Shown here one piece after another: positions 1 to 11,048 of a stretch of DNA of 64,000 nt (position 1 is its first letter; every line of letters begins with the position of its first letter). The translations under genes were made by a program, and so were the position numbers. The notes under the pieces are model-generated. The model ran no database searches and was not told where the DNA came from. It saw nothing but the letters and a program-made list of their open reading frames with translations. The stretch is taken from NCBI GenBank assembly GCA_964057225.1, contig OZ059894.1, forward strand, positions 15,406,476 to 15,470,475, written 5' to 3'. Origin of the DNA: Auanema rhodensis (taxonomy: Eukaryota > Nematoda > Chromadorea > Rhabditida > Rhabditidae).

Positions 1-604
1 AAGAAATTATATATTATATAAATTAAAAAAAAAATTAAAAAATACCTGGTAAATATATGTAAATACTACTTGGATTGAGGTATACAAACAGAACATTCGA
101 ACTCCTGGTAATGATGTAAATGTACCAATCCCGAATGTCATCTATTATTAAGTTAACATATAAATAATTATAAATATATAATTTACAATATCTGTAATTG
201 AAGTGATTGTAATGGCTACAGCAGCTTCACTCAATGTATGTGCTACACGTTCAGCAGCTGAATGTTCTGGATTTGTTCTATGCCATTCAGCTGACATAAT
301 GAACAGGTCATCAATTCCAATACCTTAAACAATATATTGATAATATTTAAGTAATTATAAGTATAAATTTTAAATTTGAGTTGTTCAAAATATTTAAAGA
401 ACTTACATAATACAAGGAAAGGTGAAACATTAACAATGGCATTATAGAGTTCACCAACCCACAACAGTAATCCAAAAGATGTAACGATGGCTAGAAGTGG
501 GCAAAGAATACCTTAATATATTTTTTATTTGACTAATTGTTTGAATACAAAGTTTGAAAGTATTCTTACCCGCTAAGGCAACTAATGGCTTACTACGGAC
601 CCAA
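1..604. repeat. Exact direct duplicate of a PTR gene segment, copy 1
   Basis: Position 1 matches 6495 and the two copies stay identical, as far as I compared them, to 604/7098, where they part (605 g versus 7099 t). The segment carries two internal minus-strand PTR exons (one reading WVGELYNAIVNVSP, one containing the GIDD motif) plus their introns. The copy ends inside the exon reading SKPLVALAG and has no upstream PTR exons, so it cannot be a complete gene here. Identity inside introns means either a very recent duplication or an assembly overlap at a contig end. The left edge cannot be seen. Confidence 0.9.
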
Positions 605-1142
605 GATTTTTGTTTTTGTTTCGTATATATACGAAAGAAAAAGTAATTAATCATTAAATTAAGTAAAAATTAAGAAAATTGGTTTTAAATAGAAAATGAC
701 TAAATTCATTTTAAATATTATTTCTGCTGTGAGCGGTCGTATATAGTTTCCGTCATATTTGCGTGAATTGACGTACGCCGATTGCTTCACTTTTAACTCA
801 GTTCACCATTGTGTTCTCATAGCTTTCTCTGTGTTTTCATAACATTGTAATAGTATTAGTAATTTTTCATATTTGTAATTTTATGATTTGTTGTGTTTTT
901 AAAGTGTGTTCATAGTTAAGATTTAACCAAAATCTTCTGAAGTGTATTTATTTGCAGGTTAACTAGTACGCGTTTACTTTCTTCTATATAGTCTTTTCAA
1001 CTTGTGCCGTATGTTTTTGAAAATCAAAGCAGTTTTAACTATAATAAAGCTTATTTTACTGATTTTGTGGAACTATTAAATGGATAAACGAATAAATGCT
1101 TCATGCACTGAAATTAATTTATTTCGAACATGAAACACAGTA
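605..1142. other. Intergenic region upstream of the 138-aa gene
   Basis: No convincing coding exon was seen. An 18-bp perfect palindrome, TTTCGTATATATACGAAA, lies at 619-636, fifteen bases from the end of the duplicated block. The rest is the probable promoter and 5' UTR of the plus-strand gene that starts at 1143. Confidence 0.5.
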
Positions 1143-1994
1143 ATGATCTCTGTCTACCCTGTCAAGCACCATGGTAAAACTTACTTCATTTATTGGATTA
1201 TGGAATTAGAGTTATTGGGTAAATTACAGATTTTAGACTTGTTATTATTCTATTATAGGTGTGACTGATGGAGGAAGTGTTGTTTATCAAGAAAAATTGA
1301 GTAGGGATAGTAGAATATTGTTTCTAAAACAAGAGATCGACGACGAGTTTTGGGGGTATGTTGCATAGAATTATTTAAATTTTATTCTATTCATAGTTCT
1401 CAAAAGAAGTTGAAAATTTGAAATAAAATTTTGTTAAATTACTCAATCATATACAAATACTCAATATCAAAAAGAAATGTAGATATTTAAGCTGATGTGA
1501 GTTTTATAGCTTGAACAATTGAATATATATGTTTATTTGAAACATAAAAGTTTTTTATACAACTAATTACAGGAAAATGATTGAGGATGAAGAGTTAGGA
1601 ATAAAGAATCTAACTGAAGAAATGGTTATAATAAGCAGGTATTCATTTTCCTAATGAAAATGATTCAAAACATCGTTTTCCAGGGGTACAAAGTCACTTG
1701 AACTGAAATCTGTAAGAGATTTAGGCGTATCACTATGTCAAATAATGAACAGACTTGTTATAACACTTAAGGTAAAGTAATTTACCTGTATAAATTGAAT
1801 CATGAAATTCACTATAGGGGAACAAAGCGGAAAGTTCTCCTAGAAAATCTCTTTCTACTAATTTGAAGAAAAAGGAGTCTCCAATGAAAGTTAGTTATCT
1901 CTTCTCTTCTTGAAATATGCATACGTTTCAGAGAACTACATTTGCTATAGCCAAAAAGAAAAAAATTGATAACAATAATGAAATCATAGACTAA
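1143..1994 (+). CDS. Unrecognised 138-aa protein with lysine-rich tail, six exons
   Basis: Exons are 1143-1173, 1259-1355, 1573-1638, 1684-1771, 1818-1889 and 1932-1994. All junctions are GT..AG and the phases close to 139 codons including TAA. The protein opens MISVYPVKHHGVTDGG, has a central acidic/amphipathic part (QEIDDEFWGKMIEDEELG, then LGVSLCQIMNRLVITLK), and ends in a basic stretch (FAIAKKKKIDNNN) that could be a nuclear localisation signal. I do not recognise the family. The ATG at 1143 was chosen because it is the only upstream start that joins exon 2 in an open frame. The gene is convergent with the BTB gene, with 117 bp between the stop codons. A further 5' non-coding exon is possible. 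Confidence 0.7.
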
Positions 1995-2111
1995 ACTTCT
2001 AAAATATTGGCATTTACCTAACTAGTTTCATTACAATTTTTCAATTCATCCTAACTGTTACAGTTTTAAATAGTAAGTATTATATTACAATATGCCTCCA
2101 CCCATAATCAG

Positions 2112-3599
2112 TTACAGGGGAATTCCGATCATTTTATACAGCAAGTATTCCTGAAAAGCTAGTTTGCTGTCTTTACACATGCTTTGGTATTCCTCATTTG
2201 TGAATACTCTGTGTAATAATTTTGTATCCTTAACCTGATCCCACATATTATACTGAAATGAATATACATAGTTAACTGAAATGATTGTTTGTCATTCTAA
2301 CTTTGAAATGCCCCATGTCGTATTTCCATAAGAGCAGAATTCGTTCACTTATATCCAATCTCGAGCTGCTCAATAAAAATTTACCACATGCATATAAAGC
2401 TCTTTCTATATTGAAAATAAAGGCAACTCTGCTAAGTCGTTTGACATTTTCATCTGAAAAAATTTCAAAAATCAAACAAAAAATCAGAAAATATAAAATT
2501 ACCAGTAATATGGTAACTGTAACCATATAATATATTGAATACGTTCAGAATATCATTGTGTACTATGTTTTTAATATTTATAATAATTTCTCTTTTTTTC
2601 TGGAGTAAAACTCTTATATAGTTGATAATGATAATCAAAACCAACAGCGACATCCTCAGTTTTAATGACTTTTACACTTCCTTCTTGATCTTCTTGTTTT
2701 GATGAATCCTTATCTGTGTCCTATAACATATGGAAATATATACTCATTCAAATTTGAATTTACCATGGATACATCCTTTGTATCAATTTTATCGTTTTGC
2801 TTGTAATTCTTAAGTTTTGCAAAATCAAAAATCTTTCCTGTACTATGAATTTCAAAAAATACTAAACTTGACAATGACTACCTTTCATCAAATCTTTCAT
2901 AACCGAAGAATGAACAGATAAAATCTTAAAAATAATAAAATTTATCTTGACAACAATCAAAATACCTGTGAGTGGCAGTACAACTTATTCTCTCCGAAGG
3001 AAACGGAAATATCCCAAGAATCTGATTTCACAACTTCTAACAACAGAGTAGATAGTTGTCTATAAAAAACATATTGAACATATATTTGGAAATATCCAAA
3101 TTTACTCAAAATGTTCGAAAGCTACGATAGTAGCTGCGAAAGAAATGGATTCTCCACCCTCTAACTGATATACTTTCCTAGTCCTGTTGTATACTAAAGC
3201 TTCATTTTCACGCTGTACAACAAGTTTCTAGAAAATATATATTTCAACACTTTCGACCAGCATGAAAACCTCATTTATAAAGCATTTCATATCAAATCGA
3301 GCGTTGAGTCGAATGTCGTTGAATTTTTTTAAACTTCCATACCATAAATGCAATTTCGGATTTTCTGTTTTGTCTGTAAACAATTTTATTTTAAATTAAA
3401 ACTTCTTTTATTTTAAAGTTATGATAAAATATAATCTTGCCGTTTAGCACTGTATCCGCATATCTGAAAATATTTGAATCTCAAATCTAAAACCTTGTTT
3501 TCAAACTTACAGTGCTATGAAGTCATTTTTACACAAAACAGAAGCTTTTCTTTCTTGCTCTAGATCATACGAACATTTATATTTGAGAAGAAATGACAT
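2112..3599 (-). CDS. BTB/POZ-domain protein, ten exons, about 316 aa
   Basis: Exons, 5' to 3': 3599-3511, 3463-3441, 3373-3270, 3227-3106, 3059-2966, 2924-2882, 2837-2764, 2720-2612, 2453-2302, 2252-2112. Phases sum to 317 codons with TAA. The middle reads WDISVSFGENKLYCHSQILS then VHSSVMKDLMK, the strand-strand-helix pattern of a BTB fold. Later, VKVIKTEDVAVGFDYHYQLYK and NVKRLSRVAFIFNIERALY match the BTB second half and end helices. The 5' half resembles the N-terminal module of MATH/BTB-like nematode proteins only loosely. BTB proteins often act as CUL3 ubiquitin-ligase adaptors; that role is inferred. Intron 2 uses a GC donor, exon 2 is only 23 nt, and the exon 8 donor (2612) is the least certain boundary. 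TCAG directly precedes the ATG. Confidence 0.72.
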
Positions 3600-4054
3600 C
3601 TGATTATAAATATGATTAATATCAGCATAATATAATATAATCAACAAATTAATTTAATGACCTCGAAGAGGACTTCTCTCTCTTTTTATACGTCGTGAAT
3701 GAAGTTATGAAAGTTTTTAATCATAAAACAAACAAAAAAATTAATTTCCAAATTATAAAAAGTTTCATAATTTCATTTCATAGTCAGATGTCATTTCTTT
3801 AAAATATGAATGTTCAGATGATCTAGAGAAAGAAAGAAAAGTTCCTGTTTTGTTTAAAAATGACTTCATAGAACTGTAAGTTTGAAAACAAGGTTTTAGA
3901 TTTGAGATTCAAATGTTTTCAGATGTGTAAAGAAGGCAAAGAATGAAGGCAAAATAATATTTTATCATAATTTAAAAATAAAAGAAGTTTTAATTTAAAA
4001 TAAAATTGTTTACAGACAAAACAGAAAATCCGAAATTGTATTTATGGTATCAAA
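3339..4054. repeat. Inverted repeat from duplication of the BTB gene 5' end
   Basis: The left arm, about 3339-3604, holds BTB exons 1-3. It reappears in reverse orientation at about 3784-4054, with a roughly 180-bp spacer centred near 3694. By eye, the arms agree at most positions, and the intron parts agree at least as well as the exons. Homology begins just at the TCAG before the ATG and stops inside exon 3 after TATGGTAT. Confidence 0.8.
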
Positions 4055-4060
4055 ATTTAG
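3785..4060 (+). pseudogene. Inverted copy of BTB gene exons 1-3, broken
   Basis: This plus-strand copy keeps the ATG context at 3788, the exon 1 donor (CTGTAAG) and the exon 3 acceptor (TTTACAG). It reads ATG TCA TTT CTT TAA, so a stop falls at codon 5, and the 23-nt exon 2 is altered. It ends in partial exon 3. It is a non-functional fragment arising from the inverted duplication, though its transcript could pair with the functional gene's 5' end. Confidence 0.75.
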
Positions 4061-4272
4061 AATTTAGAAAAAGAATACAAAGACATTCGATTCATCTGAC
4101 ATTTATTAAGTAATTTATTTATATTATAATATATAAATGTTTCAAATACTACAATAATAATTAGAAAAAACATTAAAATAATTATTTCATAATACCCGTT
4201 GAACATGGAATCGTTGTAGCCTAGTATAGGCTTTTGAATTAATTAAATAATTAAAAATTCTCAATAAAATGA

Positions 4273-7200
4273 TTACTTTTCTGTGGACAACTTGTCTATC
4301 ATATATTCGACGGTTTTTTGTACTTCCTCATCATTTTCATCTGTTTTGCACGTCGTTTCTTTTAGTTCCTGTGAATTAGGAAGTTGATGATCGTTGTTTA
4401 GAGAATTACAAGTGAATACAACTTTCATCTGATGATCTTTTTTAAGATTACGATGCTGTAAATGGTGAAATGATTTAGAATCCTTCATAGTAAGAATACT
4501 CACTCTTGGTTTAGATATGGCAATCATCAGGAATATTGGAAGGAATAGTAATCCATGAATCATCGAGAAACTAATAACTAGGAACACTGTCTTGAAAAAA
4601 ATTAAAACTATATATGAATCGACAAGGGTTAACACCAGAATTCCTAAAAGGGTTGACGATGCTCCCTAAAATATATCTTCATGACTGTTGGGCAAACGAT
4701 TTTCCCAGCTTACCAAGAATACAGGCCAACCCAATGTCTCTAAAGATTGAACCACTCGTTCATGAGGATCACCATACGCTTGTGAATACGCATAAGCTAT
4801 ATGAGCAGATAAATCAACAGCAAAGCCAATGCACATTATGACCTTAAAGTGTAAAATTTCAATTTTCTCTTCTATCAAGTTACTCGGATACCTACCGTAA
4901 TCATTGAGACACTATCAAGATTTACACCCCAGAAAGACATATAGCCAAGAACACCTATATAAGTGTATAATCATTAGAAATATGAAATATTATACTTACC
5001 TATGTTAATACTGGCAATAGCTAATACTACAGCACAAGCTGCTCTGAAGTCTGGAATCATTATGACTGTTACCAAGAACATTGAACCTAGACCCAGAATG
5101 AAATTTTGAGATAAAGAAGGTTTAAGCTCCAAATACTAAAATACATGAACGATATGATAGAGCAAGGTAATAATAGTTCATACCTGATCAGCAAATGGAT
5201 AGTATTCATGGAAAGTTGTTACATTGAACTGTGAGTACTTTGATGCTATTTCTCTCATAAGTTTACAACTATTTGTATGATCTGTCGGAGTTGCATAGTT
5301 ACGCAAGCCTAGTTGGAATCGGAACGCTTTGAGCTTATAGAAATCCTTCAATGAAAATTACAGTATATGAACGAAGAATTAGAAATAAACCTCAGGCTGC
5401 TTTCCCCAAACCATGTCCATTTCCCATAATCGTCTACCTCCAGCTATGAGTAACCAGTCTCGACAACGTTCATACCATTCAAAAGATCTAAATTCAATAA
5501 AGTATAGACTGATTCATGTTGAGATAACTTACGAATTTGGTTTTAAAATGTTCAATTCTCTCATTTCCTTTTCAAGATGAAATTCGTATGCTTTAAGCCA
5601 AATCATGGTAGCATTTGAAGACATAGTGTAGTCTGTGTCCTCAAAATCTTGAAAACTTATAATTGTGAAAAACGAGATTAATTGTACTTCGAAAAGGCAG
5701 ATACTAACTTAGAAACTAACCATCTAGCATGAATTGAAACTCTGCTCTGTTTACAGGATCAAATAAATCAGGTGGATTATTGACAACAACTTGCATTTGC
5801 AAACCTTAATTTACAAAATTTGATATCATTTCAGTTTTTTGAACTTACCTTCTTGCCAGAATGTTTCTTGGATTAGAGAATAGAAGTTGCTAAGATAGAA
5901 ACTGTCTCGAACAAGAAATTTAGGATCTAATCCTTCTTGAATGTTAATACAACCAAATATGGCTAATCCAATATAAAGAACATATAATAGAAAAGCGCAA
6001 ACCTCAAAATAAAATGACGTCAGAAATTTTAAAAGAAAGGGTACCTGAGTGCTTCGTTCTAATACAAATGGTCCGATAATATTACGAAACAACTTGTTAA
6101 CCAACGTTTTCTCCGAATCATCTTCCTATAACCGGATAGACTAGTTTCTTTCTTTAGCAACTCTTCTCAAACCGTTTGATGTTCTTCCAATTTATGCTCT
6201 AGTTTCTTGAAGAAGCCTTCGTGATGTATATTTTCTAAATCTTTCTTCTTTTCGGTATTGTTGTTGTTATTCAATTGCTTTTCAGATATTTTGCCCTTAT
6301 TCTTTGAAGTTTTGCCTCCAAGGAAGAATAATTTCCATTTGGAATCTAAAAATGAAATAAAACATTTGTTATCAGATAATTGAAACGTACTGGTAGAATC
6401 TGAAGATATAGCCTTATGGTATGTCATAGAATGTATATCGTTCTCTTCCAAAGTAGCAGCATATGATAGAATAGGAGAGAAGAATGTAAGCTTAAAGAAA
6501 TTATATATTATATAAATTAAAAAAAAAATTAAAAAATACCTGGTAAATATATGTAAATACTACTTGGATTGAGGTATACAAACAGAACATTCGAACTCCT
6601 GGTAATGATGTAAATGTACCAATCCCGAATGTCATCTATTATTAAGTTAACATATAAATAATTATAAATATATAATTTACAATATCTGTAATTGAAGTGA
6701 TTGTAATGGCTACAGCAGCTTCACTCAATGTATGTGCTACACGTTCAGCAGCTGAATGTTCTGGATTTGTTCTATGCCATTCAGCTGACATAATGAACAG
6801 GTCATCAATTCCAATACCTTAAACAATATATTGATAATATTTAAGTAATTATAAGTATAAATTTTAAATTTGAGTTGTTCAAAATATTTAAAGAACTTAC
6901 ATAATACAAGGAAAGGTGAAACATTAACAATGGCATTATAGAGTTCACCAACCCACAACAGTAATCCAAAAGATGTAACGATGGCTAGAAGTGGGCAAAG
7001 AATACCTTAATATATTTTTTATTTGACTAATTGTTTGAATACAAAGTTTGAAAGTATTCTTACCCGCTAAGGCAACTAATGGCTTACTACGGACCCAATC
7101 AATTGCAATAAATCCATTTCCATGATTAATCAGTACAACACAAACGGCGAAACAAAATGTGAAGAGAATTGTACATGTTCCTAAAATATATTGAATACTG

Positions 7201-8563
7201 ATGTTGAATAGTTTGAAGTTACAAACCTACAAACTTAGGTGTCAATGTATCGGCGACGTCTTGAAGTCCTTCAGGTAGACTCTCATTATGACATATTCCA
7301 AACTCAAGAATATCTAAAAGAGAGTAGCTTATTGAATTGATTCTCAAATACTTTCAAAGAAATGAAAACTTGAAATACAAACCTGATACTGGATGTTCTT
7401 TATTGGTTAACCAATCGGCTAATTCTTTTCTCCAAATGTAACTGATGTTTCCAACCTGTTGAATGTAATTGATTTTCCATTTCAAATACAGTTATCTCAT
7501 ACCTTTTCATCTCGTGTGTTATACGTCAGACGAACAGCAGTAGCATAATCAAAATGACCATCATCATCAACTAAGTTTGGACTACCAACAATTGCCCCAA
7601 AATAGATTGGCTCTGATCCACGCCAACCAATCGGATAAGTGATATTGATCTAAACATTTTTTATAAGAGATATAAAGATAATGATTCAAAATTACAATAA
7701 AGATTAATAACCAGAATGAATTGACTTACTTCAGTATTTATGATATCACTTGCAATCTCAGCTATTGGTCCACTAAAATTACCCCAACGAGATTTTGGCA
7801 TAAGCATAGTGAGATGATCATTCAGATAGCAAGCCCAATCATATGTCATGCATAAGTCTGTATAAGCAACCTAGTGTAGGAATCAATAAAGATATTTTTT
7901 GAATAAATAAATGAAAAACCTCATATTTCTTTCCTTCAACTTCAACGGGTACTGTTAAATTATGAATAATATAATTATTAATTCGAGCAATTTCATCCAC
8001 ATATCGAATATTTAGAATATTAGGACGTCCATACTGTGGATGTTTCTTACCAGCCACTAAAATAAAAATTAAAAAAAATATTTAAATGTTTTGAAATATT
8101 TCAAACCTATAATATCAACATATCCATTCAAATCATAACTTTTTCCTGGCCAAAATTTTGTTTCATCTAAAGGCCAATGTTCTGCCAAAACCTAAAAAAC
8201 ATATTAGATTATTTAATAAAATCTATCATGATTAATGAAAAATCTTACGGCTCTCTCGTATCTCCATGGGGCATATTTTGGAGAAAATACAAACTGAGGA
8301 TCTTTGGTGGTCTAAATTTCATAAATAAAACTCTAATAGAAACTGAAAATATGTTACCAATTGTTCAAGCCATACTAATCCGTAGGCAGAAAATGCTGTG
8401 AAAGCCAAAGATGTTATAAGAAACTCAAAACGGTACTATAACATGTTCAAATATTTTATGAAATACAACAAAATATTTTTGTTTAGTTATTTCTTACCTT
8501 ATGAATAACAAAACCAAGATTAAAGAAAGCCTTATGAATGGCGTCGTCAAAACGACGTCCCAT
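4273..8563 (-). CDS. Patched-related (PTR) sterol-sensing-domain membrane protein
   Basis: A long RND-type protein, roughly 900-1000 aa in over 20 short exons. It starts MGRRFDDAIHKAFFNLG at 8563, directly after TTTCAG (possible leader acceptor), and ends LSTEK at 4273. The first membrane helix follows in exon 2, then an extracellular domain (exons 3-9). A sterol-sensing-like helix bundle follows, with GIDD at 6801-6815. The second half has PDFRAACAVVLAIASINIG, then CIGFAVDLSAHIAYAYSQ (AVDLSAH at 4801-4821) and GWPVFL spliced to GASSTLLGILVLTLVDSY. The paired GIDD and VD-S motifs are the charged helix-4/helix-10 residues typical of Patched/PTR proteins. A lysine/asparagine-rich cytoplasmic loop lies at about 6170-6340. 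Nematode PTRs act in cuticle, moulting and lipid handling; the exact member is not resolved. Bases 6495-7098 are duplicated at 1-604. Confidence 0.9.
6495..7098. repeat. Exact direct duplicate, copy 2, inside the PTR gene
   Basis: This is the in-place copy of the block also found at 1-604. It covers the exons reading GILCPLLAIVTSFG through CIGIDDLFIMS, the start of the MTFGIGTF exon and the introns between. Its flanks continue in frame into the rest of the PTR gene, so this is the original context. Confidence 0.9.
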
Positions 8564-8619
8564 CTGAAAGATCAAATGAGATGAAATTCATTAATATATT
8601 TAGAATTATGTATATTTAA

Positions 8620-8844
8620 AAAACGAAAACATTGAATATAACCAAAGTAAATCTAGATGTGAGGTGGATTGGCAATGATACAGATGATAAGGTTGGATAT
8701 TCTTATATGTTGTTGATATACAATGGGGGAGAACGCTACCAAGATCAAGAGAATGAGACAGCATAGCATCAGAGAAAGGATGTCATTCATCGATTTGCTG
8801 AAAATCTCTCCAGAAAGATTTCGGAACCAGTTCTTTTATACTGA
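8620..8844 (+). other. Open stretch with one internal TAG; coding strand unresolved
   Basis: On the plus strand 75 codons carry a single in-frame TAG (8764) before the TGA at 8842. Translated pieces include VRWIGNDTDDKVGYSYMLLI and KDVIHRFAENLSRKISEP. The minus strand is also open across about 8652-8840. It would encode a short protein with an ATG and a strong hydrophobic segment (MNDILSLMLCCLILLILVAF), resembling in size and layout the small membrane gene just upstream at 9221-9540. Such low stop density on both strands is unusual for the AT-rich surroundings. It could be a small minus-strand membrane gene or a decayed exon. I recognise neither product. Confidence 0.3.
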
Positions 8845-9220
8845 CCATTGATGACGTCATGTAATAGCCTAAGGGCATTGAAAAGTTGATTTTAATGTAT
8901 CGTAGTATCACTTAAGTATTTTACATTTATTTGGTTCAATTTATCATTGTCTCTACATTATCGTCACTCAATTGAAACGTTGTGGTTCGAAAATGAATTT
9001 TATTGTTAAACTTATTATATTAATTATATGTAATTTTATGTGTAAAACTATAGTTTTTAATTTGTTTGTTTGTTTTTATCGTAATGTTGTTGGAATATAT
9101 GCATATGATTAGTATATTCACATTCAAAATTATCCGAAATAATCATTTATCATTTAACAAAAAAAATAGACAAAACGTTTTCAAATAAAAATGTGATTCA
9201 TACAAAAATCGAAATTCTTT

Positions 9221-9540
9221 TCAGCAATTAGTTGATTTGATGTCTCGATCTTTGTCTACAGATTCAAGAAGTGAATCCGGAATGGCCATGATAATACTTT
9301 CAGAGGGCAATGTTCGAGGTAAATGTGGATGGCTAACAAAAGAAATAACTTTCTAAAAAATGAACAATTATTCGATTTTCTAAATATTAACTAGATGAAG
9401 ATTATATAAATTAGTGAATAAACAGTATAACTTACCCTTGTTGATGATTTTCCGATACAGTTATATATAGTGAAGCAACAAAGACAGAATGAAATTAATG
9501 TTACTAACAAACAAAAAACGTTTGCATCTTCTCGCAACAT
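9221..9540 (-). CDS. Unrecognised 78-aa single-pass membrane protein, two exons
   Basis: Exon 1 is 9540-9436 (35 codons) and exon 2 is 9352-9221 (43 codons plus TGA). The junction is AAGG|GTAAGT..TTTTAG and phase 0. Residues 7-28, VFCLLVTLISFCLCCFTIYN, form a cysteine-rich hydrophobic segment that can be a membrane anchor or uncleaved signal. The soluble tail contains SHPHLPRTLPSESIIMAIPD. The start at 9540 is the first ATG in frame. It lies head-to-tail upstream of the PTR gene on the same strand, with 657 bp between its stop and the PTR start. No family assignment was possible. Confidence 0.55.
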
Positions 9541-9584
9541 CGTTGGTATCAATTTTTATTGTTGAATAAATGCAGACAAGGTAA

Positions 9585-9619
9585 TTCACGTGAAGCCCCA
9601 CGTGAAAACCCCACGTCAA
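9585..9619. promoter_or_regulatory. Cluster of three ACGTG-core motifs
   Basis: TTCACGTGAA, a perfect 10-bp palindrome, sits at 9585-9594. It is followed by CACGTGAA (9599-9606) and CACGTCAA (9612-9619). It lies 45 bp upstream of the small membrane gene start (9540, minus strand), so a promoter role is possible. The same core recurs elsewhere in the window. Confidence 0.4.
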
Positions 9620-10540
9620 TTATGTTTCAAAATCTTAATTGAACACGTAGTACATATTGTAAGTCATTTTTCGAATAAGAACGGTTGATTCAATCTTAAG
9701 AGAACTAATTTGATGAAGGTACGTTTGAATTGTTTTTAATAAAAAATTGTAAACTTTGCTTAGAAATTACTTAAAGTTTTATGTTGTTACCAAAATTTTT
9801 TTTGATAGGTTAATCCTAATCATCTATTATCATTTAAAGCTTCGATTATGGAATACAATTCAATTGAAATTAGCTATCAATCATGTTTTCTTTATAAAGC
9901 GTAGAAATGTTAATATATTGTTAAGTAATCCATTCAATGTTCTCAATAACCGATGATATCATATGAAAATGAATTGAAATTCTTATAAACTTTTTATATA
10001 TATATATTCATAAAATCGGTCAACATGATTAAGAATCTTTTGTTTGATTATCCGATGCTATTCGACTGAGAAGAGCTACACATATTCATATTTAGTAATA
10101 CTGTCTGTTATGATTATATTGATCTCGAAGATCTTATATTTTTAATATTTATAAATAAATATATTTTCATTAATTTATACGTATAAATAAAAGAAAAAAA
10201 GAAGATTATATCAATCTGTATGTATATTCATGTGTCTATCTATCAATCTATCTACATTTCTCCATGCCCTGTTAATATCCTAAACAACAAATCAATTGCA
10301 TTTCCTGCATTTCAATTAAAAAAAAAGTGTCGAAAACTTGTCCTGATTTTCTTTTTAACATAGGCATGATACACACACACAATTTTACATAAAAAATGGA
10401 AATTTATTGGTAACCATGTATAGAGATATCCGGATAAAAAGTTATTTCATTTTCTTATGAATTTCTTTTTTTCATGTCATCATTCTTTCTGATCCTCTCA
10501 TAAACTTATACTCATTTCTTATCTTCACACACACATACAC

Positions 10541-10580
10541 TCTCTCTCTCTCTCTCGCTCTTTCTCTCTCTCTCTCCCTC
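10541..10580. repeat. CT microsatellite
   Basis: An interrupted (TC)n tract follows a short CA run. Confidence 0.9.
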
Positions 10581-10950
10581 TTTATAGAACTCTTAGTTTT
10601 TTTTCCAAAACTTTCACCAGCTGTCAGAGAAAATTTTTTGAAAGAATAATCGAGTCGACCACCCATTCTAAGAAGGCCATTAACTCAAAAATATATCCCA
10701 TATCGGCCTTCCTACGGATATCTCCGTTCCGAATTATTTTTTGCGTACATTTTATCACATTTCGTCATCTGATTTGCTGATCAACAGTTCACTGATTCAA
10801 TGCTTGTCGTTTTGTCCTTATCTTGCTTGTTGTCATTGGGATTTATGAATGATAACACTGTGTATATGCAAATACCACAAGAGATGAGCCTTCTGGATGT
10901 GAAGTGAAGTTTCAAGACGAAAGTTTAAAACATTAAATAAGAGGTGGGAA

Positions 10951-10951
10951 G

Positions 10952-11046
<95 letters not shown>
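10951..11046. repeat. (GAAA)n then (GA)n compound microsatellite
   Basis: About ten GAAA units run directly into a long GA tract. Purine-strand bias like this recurs at many sites in the window. Confidence 0.95.

Positions 11047-11048
<2 letters not shown>

Noticed and set aside
6737-6958. Two identical 73-codon minus-strand frames (also at 243-464)
   Set aside because: They are PTR exon read-through into introns in the duplicated block, not separate proteins. Only the spliced exon parts are coding.
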